Shown: one piece after another, positions 8,523 through 16,308 of the stretch | Position numbering within the stretch: position 1 is the first letter of the stretch | Layout: each line of letters begins with the position of its first letter | Source: Terriglobia bacterium | GTDB taxonomy: Bacteria > Acidobacteriota > Terriglobia > Bryobacterales > Bryobacteraceae | Direction: 5' to 3' | Length of the DNA: 60,425 nucleotides | Assembly (NCBI GenBank): GCA_020073345.1 | Contig: JAIQFI010000039.1 | Location: 1 to 60,425 of the forward strand | Made by a program: the position numbers and the translations under genes | Notes under the pieces: model-generated | Told to the model about the DNA's origin: nothing | The model's input: only the letters and a program-made list of their open reading frames with translations | The model's database searches: none

Positions 8523-11045
8523 ATGAAGAGACTTCTCGCTCTTACTGCTCTCGTCACGCTGTACTTCTGTTCCCTGGGTCGGCTAGCGGCTCAAGCCCTC
8601 GGCAACGCCGGGACCGTCGCGGGCACCGTGACAGATCCGTCGGGCGCGGCCCTGCCCGACGCCACGGTCACGATTCTCAACCGCCTCACGAACTATCGGC
8701 AGACGGCGACCACGGACAGCAAGGGGGCGTTCCGTCTGACCAATATCCCTCCGAATCCATACCACGTGGAAGTGACTGCGCCGAATTTTGCTCCCTTCGA
8801 GCAGGACCTTGACGTGCGCAGCACCGTGCCTCTGGACTTGATGAAGATTCAGATGGCCCTGGCTGGAACCAAGACCACGATTACAGTGGAAGCCAAAGGC
8901 GCGGACCTGCTTGAGAACGTCCCCTACGCACACAACGACGTGGATATTTCAAGCCTCTCAAAGCTGGCGGTCTCATCGCCCGCCTCTGGCGTGAGCGACG
9001 CCGTCGTACTGAGCAGCGGAGCCGTAGCGGCCGATTCCAATGGTTTCTTTCACCCGCTCGGGGATCACGCGCAGACCAGCTTTTCAGTGGATGGACAGCC
9101 GATCAGCGATCAGCAGAGCAAGGCCTTCTCCACTCAGATCCCGTTGGACGCCATTCAGTCCATGGAACTGATCACCGGTGCCCCTTCAGCCGAGTTCGGA
9201 GATAAGACCAGTCTCGTCGTCAACGCCGTCACACGGTCCGGCCTTGGTCAGAAGCCGAACGGGACTTTTGAGGCGCAGCGCGCTTCTTTCGGCACCTACG
9301 GGGAAAATGCCACGTTCGGGGCTGGCAGCGGGAAGGTAGGAAACTTCATTGCCTTCAACTCGCTTCGTTCTGGCCGTTTCCTGGATACGCCTGAGTTCAC
9401 ACCGATTCACGCCATCGGCAACAGCGGGACCATCTTCGACCATTTCGACTACAATCCCAACGGCAAAGACATATTTCACCTCAACGTCATGGGCGCCCGG
9501 AACTGGTTTCAGATTCCCAATACCTATGATCAGTTGGGGCAGGACCAACGACAGAAGATTGCGACTTTTGACATCGCTCCGGGATATCAGCACATCTTCA
9601 ACGCCAGCGCGCTGCTGACGATCAATCCCTTCTATCGGCAAGACCACGTGAACTACTATCCGAGCCCCGACATAACTCTCGACACTCCTGCAACCATCAA
9701 CCAGCACCGGACTCTTACCAACTGGGGCGTGAAAGCCGACCTTTCGATCGTCAAAGGCCGCCACAATTTCAAAGTCGGCACCCAACTGATGCAAACCCGC
9801 CTTCACGAGCAGTTTGGCTTTGGGATCACCGATCCCACGGATGGCGCATTTCAGGATGCGAATGGGAACTTCTTTGCCGGTTTGGTTCCTTACGACCTGA
9901 CGGAACCTGGCGGCAAGCTCTTCCAATTCGATGAAAGCAGGAATATTAACCAGTACGCACTCTATGTCCAGGACAACATCAAGTTCGGCAACTTCCAGGT
10001 ACAGGCAGGCTTGCGCGTCGATTCGTATCACGGAATCGTCTCGGATTCGAGTGCGCAGCCTCGGGTCGGATTCTCCTACTTGGTCAAGCAGACTGGGACC
10101 GTGTTGCGCGCCTCCTACTCGCGTACGTTTGAGACTCCCTATAACGAGAACCTGATCCTTTCGAGCGCCACTGGCGTTGGAGGGCTCGCATCCAATGCGT
10201 TTGGAGCCGTCAGCGAGCCCTTGCAGCCCGGAAATCGTAATCAGTACAATGCCGGTCTCGAACAATCTATCGGACGGTGGCTGGTAGCCAGCGCGGACTA
10301 TTTCTGGAAATACACCAACAACGCGTACGACTTCGGAGTGCTGTTCAATACGCCGGTGGCTTTTCCGATCGCCTGGAATAAGTCCAAGCTCGACGGCGTG
10401 GCCGTGCGCATCGGAAGCATCAACCTGCGCGGCTTCCAGTGGACCACGACCATGGGTCATACTCGGGCGAGATACTTCCCGACGGAGACCGGTGGCCTCG
10501 TTTTCAACGGAGACGTAGGCGAAGGAGGTTCCGTTTTCCGCATCGACCACGACCAGGCATTCCAACAGACCACCCAGCTTCGGTATCAAATGGGAAAGAC
10601 CGGCCCTTGGGTCTCGTGGACTTGGCGTTATGACAGCGGTCTGGTGGCCGGTTCAGTCGGCAGCCTGGACGACGCACTCGGGCTTACGGGCGCGCAGCAG
10701 GCGGCCATCGGATTCTTCTGCGGGAGCTTCCATCCGACGATCGATACTCCCCTTACGGATGCCCAGTGTACGCCGGCCAACTACGGTGCAACCAGGCTGA
10801 AAATTCCGGCTCCGGATACCGAGAACGACGATCACAACCCGCCGCGTATCGCCCCGCGTCATGTGTTCGACATCGCCGTGGGCACGGACAACCTCTTCAA
10901 GCGGGAACATTTCCGGACGACTCTTCGGTTCGCGGTCACCAACTACACGAACAAGGAAGCGCTCTACAATTTTCTTTCGACCTTCAGCGGCACGCACTTC
11001 ATACAGCCGCGCGCTTATCAGACAGCGATCGGATTTGTATTTTAA
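8523..11045 (+). CDS. TonB-dependent receptor with carboxypeptidase-like N-domain
   Basis: An 840-residue outer-membrane protein. The signal peptide is residues 1-24 (ending RLAAQA). A carboxypeptidase-regulatory-like (Ig) domain follows at ~27-115 (GTVAGTVTDPSGAALPDATV, FRLTNIPPNPYHVEV). Next come a plug domain at ~140-240 (SVDGQPISDQQ, IQSMELITGAPSAEFGDKTS) and a beta-barrel ending RAYQTAIGFVF with a terminal aromatic. This architecture is the Oar-like type expanded in Acidobacteria. The ligand is unknown. No TonB-ExbB-ExbD genes are nearby. A GATACT -10-like hexamer and a 10-bp AT-rich palindrome (8479-8488) lie just upstream. Confidence 0.9.
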   Translation: MKRLLALTALVTLYFCSLGRLAAQALGNAGTVAGTVTDPSGAALPDATVTILNRLTNYRQTATTDSKGAFRLTNIPPNPYHVEVTAPNFAPFEQDLDVRSTVPLDLMKIQMALAGTKTTITVEAKGADLLENVPYAHNDVDISSLSKLAVSSPASGVSDAVVLSSGAVAADSNGFFHPLGDHAQTSFSVDGQPISDQQSKAFSTQIPLDAIQSMELITGAPSAEFGDKTSLVVNAVTRSGLGQKPNGTFEAQRASFGTYGENATFGAGSGKVGNFIAFNSLRSGRFLDTPEFTPIHAIGNSGTIFDHFDYNPNGKDIFHLNVMGARNWFQIPNTYDQLGQDQRQKIATFDIAPGYQHIFNASALLTINPFYRQDHVNYYPSPDITLDTPATINQHRTLTNWGVKADLSIVKGRHNFKVGTQLMQTRLHEQFGFGITDPTDGAFQDANGNFFAGLVPYDLTEPGGKLFQFDESRNINQYALYVQDNIKFGNFQVQAGLRVDSYHGIVSDSSAQPRVGFSYLVKQTGTVLRASYSRTFETPYNENLILSSATGVGGLASNAFGAVSEPLQPGNRNQYNAGLEQSIGRWLVASADYFWKYTNNAYDFGVLFNTPVAFPIAWNKSKLDGVAVRIGSINLRGFQWTTTMGHTRARYFPTETGGLVFNGDVGEGGSVFRIDHDQAFQQTTQLRYQMGKTGPWVSWTWRYDSGLVAGSVGSLDDALGLTGAQQAAIGFFCGSFHPTIDTPLTDAQCTPANYGATRLKIPAPDTENDDHNPPRIAPRHVFDIAVGTDNLFKREHFRTTLRFAVTNYTNKEALYNFLSTFSGTHFIQPRAYQTAIGFVF

Positions 11046-11277
11046 GGCGAGCCCGTCTTCCTCCGCAGGTGTGCCCCGCCGTCCTGATAGAATCACGCGT
11101 TAGACGATGGTGCGTATCCTTTCGCTCGACGATTACGGGAGACCAGCGTGGCTTCAGCTACTCCCTTCAAGATCAGCAGTTCTCCTTCCTGGGTTCCGTC
11201 CAGGATGCTTTATTCAGCATGACGCTGCCGGGTCACATCCGCGTGGTGCTTTAAGCGCTACCTGCTACATTGGCTAG

Positions 11278-12159
11278 GTGGATGGAGCTGTAATTGTCGA
11301 CAAACCCGCTGGCTGGACCTCGCACGACGTCGTCAGCAAGGTCCGCCGCTTTGCGGGAACCAAAAAAGTCGGGCACCTGGGGACGCTCGATCCTGGTGCC
11401 ACCGGCGTTCTGCCGCTGGTGATCGGGCGCGCGACACGCCTGGCCCAGTTCTATACGCGCAACGACAAAGTCTACGAAGGCGTCATCCACTTCGGCTGCT
11501 CCACCGATAGCTATGACGCTGACGGCCAGCCGACGTCCCCCGCGCAAGACGTCGTGCTCGATCGCGAGCAACTGGAAGCGGCCCTTCAGAAATTCCGCGG
11601 CCGCTTCGCCCAGGTCCCGCCGCAGGTCTCGGCCAAGAAGATCGGCGGCCGGCCCGCGTATGAGATGGCCCGCAAGCAGCAGCCGGTCGATTTAAAGCCG
11701 GTGGATGTGGAAGTCTACTCGCTCGATCTTGTGCGCATGGAAGGTTGCGAAGCCGAGGTCCGCGTGCACTGTTCGGCGGGAACGTACCTGCGCAGCATCG
11801 CGCACGAAGCCGGGCAGGTCCTGGGCTGCGGCGCGTTCCTCAAATCCTTGCGCCGCACGGCTTCGGGCGATTTCAAAATCGAGGCCGCCCGCACACTGGA
11901 ACAGCTCGCGGCGCTGGCCGAGGCCGGCCGTTTCGAGGAGGCCGTGATTCCCGCCGCCCAGCTTCTGCCGGAATTCCCCGCCGAGATGGTGGACGCGCTC
12001 ACCGCGGGGCAAATCCGCAACGGCCGCGATTTCCGCATCTCCCCCTTTCACGTCCGGTCTTCGGGCCGGTTCGTGAAGGCCGTGACGCCGGAAGGCCAGC
12101 TGGTGGCCATCGGCGAAGCCCGTTTGCCGCACCTGTACCATCCCGTACTGGTGCTGTGA
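11278..12159 (+). CDS. truB: tRNA pseudouridine-55 synthase TruB
   Basis: A 293-residue protein starting at GTG (MDGAVIVDKPAGWTSHD), the canonical TruB N-terminus. The catalytic aspartate is Asp 38 in HLGTLDPGATGVLP, followed by GRATRLAQFY. Further motifs are PPQVSAKKIGGRPAYE and the CSAGTYLRSIAHE block. It makes pseudouridine at position 55 of the T-loop in tRNAs, in the cytoplasm. It is not next to rbfA or rpsO as in many genomes. The 232 bp between the TonB receptor and truB contain only weak short frames that I do not accept. Confidence 0.96.
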   Translation: MDGAVIVDKPAGWTSHDVVSKVRRFAGTKKVGHLGTLDPGATGVLPLVIGRATRLAQFYTRNDKVYEGVIHFGCSTDSYDADGQPTSPAQDVVLDREQLEAALQKFRGRFAQVPPQVSAKKIGGRPAYEMARKQQPVDLKPVDVEVYSLDLVRMEGCEAEVRVHCSAGTYLRSIAHEAGQVLGCGAFLKSLRRTASGDFKIEAARTLEQLAALAEAGRFEEAVIPAAQLLPEFPAEMVDALTAGQIRNGRDFRISPFHVRSSGRFVKAVTPEGQLVAIGEARLPHLYHPVLVL

Positions 12160-12216
12160 AGTGAAGGATTGTTCATTTGCGGGGCCGCCGATATTGATTA
12201 TCCTGAAATCGTGCAG

Positions 12217-12537
12217 ATGAAGTTGCGCTGGTCGCTTCTGCTGATGGTCCTCAGCTTCGCGTTCATCGCGAGGAGCGCGGCCGCGCAAGACGACCAGGAC
12301 AAGGACAACTATTTCACCGGCACGCTAGTCGAAAACGCGTCCGATCACCTGAAGGTTTCGCGTGTCCTGCAAGGCAAGTCCGAGGAGCGCGTCTTCAAAG
12401 TGAATGCGCAGACTAAGATCGAAGGCGGACGCCTCCGTCTGCGGCAGCGCGTCACCGTCCGCTATGTCGCGGGCGACGATAGCGATACCGCGATTCTAGT
12501 GATCGTCCGGCCGGCCGCTCAAAAGAACAAGAAGTAG
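12217..12537 (+). CDS. Small secreted hypothetical protein
   Basis: ATG 12217 gives a clear signal peptide (MKLRWSLLLMVLSFAFIARSAAAQ), so the upstream TTG extension is rejected. The mature part is ~82 residues: an acidic DDQDKDNYFTG start, then a beta-rich stretch (TLVENASDHLKVSRVLQGKS, EERVFKVNAQTKIEGG, QRVTVRYVAGDD) and a basic QKNKK tail. The pattern resembles small OB or DUF5666-like secreted domains, where 'TxIxG...L..G..V.V.Y' recurs, but I cannot name the family. It follows truB with a 57-bp gap and converges on glmU. Confidence 0.62.
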   Translation: MKLRWSLLLMVLSFAFIARSAAAQDDQDKDNYFTGTLVENASDHLKVSRVLQGKSEERVFKVNAQTKIEGGRLRLRQRVTVRYVAGDDSDTAILVIVRPAAQKNKK

Positions 12538-12545
12538 ATTCGAGT

Positions 12546-13982
12546 TCATTTGCCGTCTTTGCTATTGAGTGGCGCGGGTTCTTTTTTGCGGTTTTTCACC
12601 CACCCGGGCTTCACCACCTGCCGCGCGCGCCCCAGCGCCAGCGCCTCGGCCGGAACATCGCCGGTGATCACGCTGCCGGCGCCTACGTAACTGTCTGGTC
12701 CGATCTCGATCGGAGCCACCAGCGTCGAATTGCTGCCTATAAACGCGCGCTCGCCGATGCGGGTCTTGTGTTTCTTCTGGCCGTCGTAGTTACAAAAAAT
12801 CGTTCCCGCTCCGATGTTCACCCCAGCACCGATCTCTGAGTCGCCGATATAGGCCAAGTGCTGGCTCTTGGCGCCTCTGCCGAGGTGGGTCTTTTTCAGT
12901 TCTACGAAATTGCCGACGTGGGCATCCGGTCCCACGTGCGACTCCGGACGCAGCCGTGCAAACGGACCCACCTGCGCGCCGGTCTCGATCCGGGAGTTCG
13001 CCACTATAGTGTAGGGCGCCACCACCACGCGATCCGCGAGCACCGAAGATTCCAGAATCGCCCCCGCGCCGATGCGGCATTCCTCGCCGATCTGGGTCGA
13101 GCCCAGAAGCCGCGTGAACGGCTCCACCACCGTGTCGACGCCCACCCGCACGTGCATGTCGATGGTGACCGTCTCGGGCCGTTCGATGGTGACTCCCTCG
13201 AGCATGAGCTCGCGGCATTTTCGCTCGCGCAAGACGCGGTCGGCGTCGGCCAGTTCGACGCGGGTATTGATCCCCAGCAGCTCGTCCGGATCCTCGATGT
13301 GCAGGGCGCCGACTCGGTGCCCGTGCCGCGTCAGGATCTCGGCCATGTCGGTCAGATACAGCTCGCCCGAAGCGGCGTTGGGGCGGAGCTCCACGATGTG
13401 CCGCCACAACAGCGGCGCCTGAAAACAATAGATCCCCGAGTTGATCACCTGGATCGATTTCTGCGCGGGCGTGGCTGCCTTCTCCTCCACAATGGCCGTC
13501 ACGTCGCCGTGGCCGTTGAGGATCACCCGGCCGTATCCCGACGGATCCTCGAGGGTCGTAGTGATCAGCGTGGCCGCGGCGCCGGACGCGCTTTGCAGAT
13601 CGCGCAGGCGATGCAGCGTCGCGGGAGACAGCAGAGGCGTATCGCCGTACAGCACCATGAGCAGCCCGTCCAAGCTCTGCAATCTTTCCCTGCAGGCAGC
13701 CAAGGCGTGCCCCGTCCCTTTCTGCCCGATCTGCCGCACGAATCCGATTCCGCGCGGTTCCAGAATGGCTTCCACTTCCTCGGCCTGATGACCGGTCACG
13801 GCGATCGTGCGGTCGTGCGGCGCGACGGCGGCGGCAGCGGCAGCCACGTGCTCCACCAGCGCCAGGCCCCCCGCGCGATGCAACACCTTGGCTCGCTTGG
13901 AGCGCATGCGCGTGCCCAGGCCCGCCGCCAGAATCACCACCGTCGTGTTCATGAAAGTTGAGCTCATGAAACTATTACTCAT
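12546..13982 (-). CDS. glmU: Bifunctional GlmU: GlcNAc-1-P uridyltransferase / GlcN-1-P acetyltransferase
   Basis: The N-terminal nucleotidyltransferase starts VVILAAGLGTRMRSKRAK with the GxGTRM loop and includes LYGDTPLLS. The C-terminal left-handed beta-helix has hexapeptide repeats and the acetyltransferase motif LKKTHLGRGAKSQHLAYIGD, then GAGTIFCNYDGQKKHKT. It makes UDP-GlcNAc, the precursor of peptidoglycan and LPS. The start at 13982 is chosen because its ATG overlaps the yvcK stop as ATGA, implying translational coupling; internal ATGs at 13967 and 13952 are alternatives, the last matching the usual GlmU N-terminus. About 478 residues, normal length. Confidence 0.95.
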   Translation of the reverse strand: MSNSFMSSTFMNTTVVILAAGLGTRMRSKRAKVLHRAGGLALVEHVAAAAAAVAPHDRTIAVTGHQAEEVEAILEPRGIGFVRQIGQKGTGHALAACRERLQSLDGLLMVLYGDTPLLSPATLHRLRDLQSASGAAATLITTTLEDPSGYGRVILNGHGDVTAIVEEKAATPAQKSIQVINSGIYCFQAPLLWRHIVELRPNAASGELYLTDMAEILTRHGHRVGALHIEDPDELLGINTRVELADADRVLRERKCRELMLEGVTIERPETVTIDMHVRVGVDTVVEPFTRLLGSTQIGEECRIGAGAILESSVLADRVVVAPYTIVANSRIETGAQVGPFARLRPESHVGPDAHVGNFVELKKTHLGRGAKSQHLAYIGDSEIGAGVNIGAGTIFCNYDGQKKHKTRIGERAFIGSNSTLVAPIEIGPDSYVGAGSVITGDVPAEALALGRARQVVKPGWVKNRKKEPAPLNSKDGK

Positions 13983-15043
13983 GAAGCTAGCCGCTCCTTC
14001 GCCCGGCGCCCTTGCCGCGCCAGCTCAATGGCGATCGCGCTGATCGCGCCCGGATCATGCCGGATCTTTTCCTGTAGGCGCCGGCCCGCGATCCGCACCA
14101 GATCGGCCTCGACCACGGTCACTCCGGTGGCCTCGATCTTGCGCACGTCGTTCTGGACCGGGCGAGCCTCGCGCGCGCGATATTGCTCCAGCGCCTTCCG
14201 CAGGATGGGACCGGTGTTGACCACGCAAACGTCGATCAGGCGGGAGGCCCGGCGGCCCGCGTGGCGCGCCCCGTGTCGCAACCCGTGTCGCAACAGCGCC
14301 GCCAGGTGATCCGAGGCGCCGTCCATGCCGGTGGTTTCGCCGGGTTGCGTCATGAGATTCGCGAAATACACCTTCACCGCGGGCGAAGCCGCGATGGCTT
14401 GCGGAATTCCTTCCACCAGAAGATGCGGGATGACGCTGGTGTAGAGCGACCCCGGTCCCAAAGTGATGAGATCGGCTTGGGCGATCGCATCGAGCGTCTC
14501 CTTCAGCGGGCGCGCCCGGCGCGGACTCAGCTCCACCCGCTGAATAGGCCGGAGGCTGCGGCTGATGCGGGTTTCACCGCTCACCTTTTGTCCCCCCACC
14601 AGCGTCGCCTTGAGCCGCACGTTGGCCGCCGTCGAAGGGTAGATCCGTCCCCGCACCGCCAGCACCTCCGAGGACAGCTTGACGGCTTGCGCGAAGTCGC
14701 CGGTCAGATGGGTCATCGCCATGAGAAACAGATTTCCGAAACTATGTCCCTTGAGACCCCGGCCGCCGGTGAAACGATAGTTGAACAACTGCGAAAGGAG
14801 CGCCTCATCCCGGCACAGCGCCACCATGCAGTTGCGGATGTCGCCCGGCGGCAGGACATCGAAATCGCGCCGCAGCCGCCCGGAGCTGCCGCCGTCGTCG
14901 GTCACCGTGACCACGGCCGTGATCTCCAGCGCGCCATCGGCAGCCTGGATGTAACGCTTCAGTCCGCGTAGCAATGTCGCCAGCCCGGTACCGCCTCCCA
15001 TCGAGACGATCCGCAGCGGTTGTGATCGCACACCTTCACTCAT
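13979..15043 (-). CDS. yvcK: YvcK/CofD-like UDP-GlcNAc-binding protein
   Basis: A 354-residue protein with the family start SMGGGTGLATLLRGLKRY (residues ~14-31), VTVTDDGGSSGRLRRDF, LPPGDIRNCMVAL and a DLITLGPGSLYTSVIPHLLV block. YvcK proteins bind UDP-GlcNAc or UDP-sugars and are needed for cell-envelope integrity on gluconeogenic carbon sources in Bacillus and Mycobacterium. It sits directly before glmU with an ATGA overlap, so the sensor of UDP-GlcNAc and the enzyme that makes it are co-translated. The C-terminal tail (RRLQEKIRHDPGAISAIAIE) is typical. Confidence 0.93.
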   Translation of the reverse strand: MSEGVRSQPLRIVSMGGGTGLATLLRGLKRYIQAADGALEITAVVTVTDDGGSSGRLRRDFDVLPPGDIRNCMVALCRDEALLSQLFNYRFTGGRGLKGHSFGNLFLMAMTHLTGDFAQAVKLSSEVLAVRGRIYPSTAANVRLKATLVGGQKVSGETRISRSLRPIQRVELSPRRARPLKETLDAIAQADLITLGPGSLYTSVIPHLLVEGIPQAIAASPAVKVYFANLMTQPGETTGMDGASDHLAALLRHGLRHGARHAGRRASRLIDVCVVNTGPILRKALEQYRAREARPVQNDVRKIEATGVTVVEADLVRIAGRRLQEKIRHDPGAISAIAIELARQGRRAKERLAS

Positions 15044-15113
15044 CGTCAGTTTACTTTGAGGATCTCACGGCAGAGCCGCCCACTCCAACCGTCTTCGAGT
15101 ATGCGTGACTGGA

Positions 15114-15278
15114 CTACGACGCCTTTTTTTGGCGAGGTTCTTCTTCGGTTTCGTCGTATACGGACACCTGTTCCAGGTCGTCGGACTCGAAAACCTGACC
15201 GCAGTCCAAGCAGTGCACGTAATCGACCCCATCCCGGCGCATCAGGAATTCCGTGCGCTTATGCTCGCAGGCTGGCAT
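15114..15278 (-). CDS. Tiny zinc-ribbon protein (54 residues)
   Basis: A complete small gene, ATG to TAG, on the same strand as and 70 bp upstream of yvcK. The protein begins MPACEHKRTEFLMRRDGVDY and continues VHCLDCGQVFESDDLEQVSV with an acidic, then basic tail. Cys 4 and His 6 with the CxxC at residues 23-26 could form a one-zinc ribbon; the pairing is inferred. The sequence has the feel of a real protein (VHCLDCGQVFE is a typical ribbon turn). Function is unknown. It lies between the BadF-type kinase and yvcK, inside the UDP-GlcNAc cluster. Confidence 0.6.
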   Translation of the reverse strand: MPACEHKRTEFLMRRDGVDYVHCLDCGQVFESDDLEQVSVYDETEEEPRQKKAS

Positions 15279-15369
15279 AGCAAGCTAGATTACCCCTATT
15301 CTAGTCGCGGGCGTAACCTTGTCAAGCCCCCTCTCGGGCTAGATCGTTAGCCGCGTTCACCCGATCCCG

Positions 15370-16308
15370 TCAGTGAATCACCTTAGCCAAGGATGGGGCC
15401 ATTATCCCGCCGATCCGATACGCTTCCAGCAGCGCCCCCTCCGCCGCATTATGCCGCGGAGCCGATACTCGAGTTCCTTCCTCCAGTTCCACCAACATCC
15501 GGAACCTCTCGAGCAAGGGATCGCTGCCGAACACTCCACCGCTGTAACAAACATCCACCTGTCCGGATCGTTCGAAGAGTTGTGTGCGCACCGCCGCGGC
15601 CATCGTCGCCAGCGCTTGCGCCGCCGATCCCAGGATGTCGCCGGCCACCTTGTCTCCCGCCCGCGCCGCCTGGTCGATGAGATGGGCCCAGACCGCCACC
15701 CGATCGCGCGGGTATTCGTCGGTATAAAGACGATGCATCAGCTGGTTGCCATCCGGTGCGCCGGTGGCTTCGAGCAGCGCCTTGCGCAGGGACGTCGGCG
15801 GGCCCCATCCCTCCTCATTCCGCAGGACCGCGCGCAAAGCCTGCCGCACCAGGTCGAACGCGCCGCCCTCGTCGCCGAACACGTACCCCCAGCCACCGGC
15901 CCGCGCGGTCACTCCCGCGGCATTCCTCCCGAAGGCCATCGACCCCGTGCCGGCGATCACAATAATCCCCGGTTTTCCCCCGGTGGCCCCTGCCAGCGCT
16001 ATGTGGGCATCGTGCGTGATCAGATAGCGCTCCGCCCGGATCGTTTCTTTGGCCAGCGCTTCTTTGTCATCGGGACCGCCGCTCAACCCCAGACACGCCG
16101 CCTCAAACGCCGGGTCCTGTATCCCTGCGGCTTCCGCCGCCTGCTTCAGGCTATCGGTCATGGCCGCGACGAATTTCCGGCGGCCCTCGCCCGCCGCCGC
16201 GTGGTTGGATGGTCCCGCCCGCCCCACGCCCAGCACGCGGCCGGACTCATCCCCGATCAGCGCCGTGGTGCTGGATTGACCCCCGTCGATGCCCAGGTAC
16301 AGCCGCAT
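15370..16308 (-). CDS. BadF/BadG-type ATPase, probable N-acetylglucosamine kinase
   Basis: The start is ATG 16308, which overlaps the upstream stop as ATGA and gives the correct family N-terminus MRLYLGIDGGQSSTTALIGD (phosphate-1 motif DGGQS); the longer frame is rejected. IVIAGTGSMAFG is the phosphate-2 motif, and GGWGYVFGDEGGAFDLVRQA is the conserved sugar-kinase block. There are 312 residues. Members phosphorylate GlcNAc or related amino sugars. With glmU and yvcK on the same strand, a role in amino-sugar recycling from cell wall is plausible, but the substrate is inferred. Confidence 0.82.
   Translation of the reverse strand: MRLYLGIDGGQSSTTALIGDESGRVLGVGRAGPSNHAAAGEGRRKFVAAMTDSLKQAAEAAGIQDPAFEAACLGLSGGPDDKEALAKETIRAERYLITHDAHIALAGATGGKPGIIVIAGTGSMAFGRNAAGVTARAGGWGYVFGDEGGAFDLVRQALRAVLRNEEGWGPPTSLRKALLEATGAPDGNQLMHRLYTDEYPRDRVAVWAHLIDQAARAGDKVAGDILGSAAQALATMAAAVRTQLFERSGQVDVCYSGGVFGSDPLLERFRMLVELEEGTRVSAPRHNAAEGALLEAYRIGGIMAPSLAKVIH

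Noticed and set aside
9186-10589. 467-residue minus-strand frame inside the first TonB receptor
   Set aside because: Shadow frame; no signal, no family pattern.
11046-11277. Short gene between the TonB receptor and truB (for example from ATG 11107)
   Set aside because: No ribosome-binding site, no family-like sequence in any frame, and several frames are equally open.
12858-13961. 367-residue plus-strand frame over glmU
   Set aside because: His/Arg-rich antisense sequence without recognisable motifs; glmU is canonical on the other strand.
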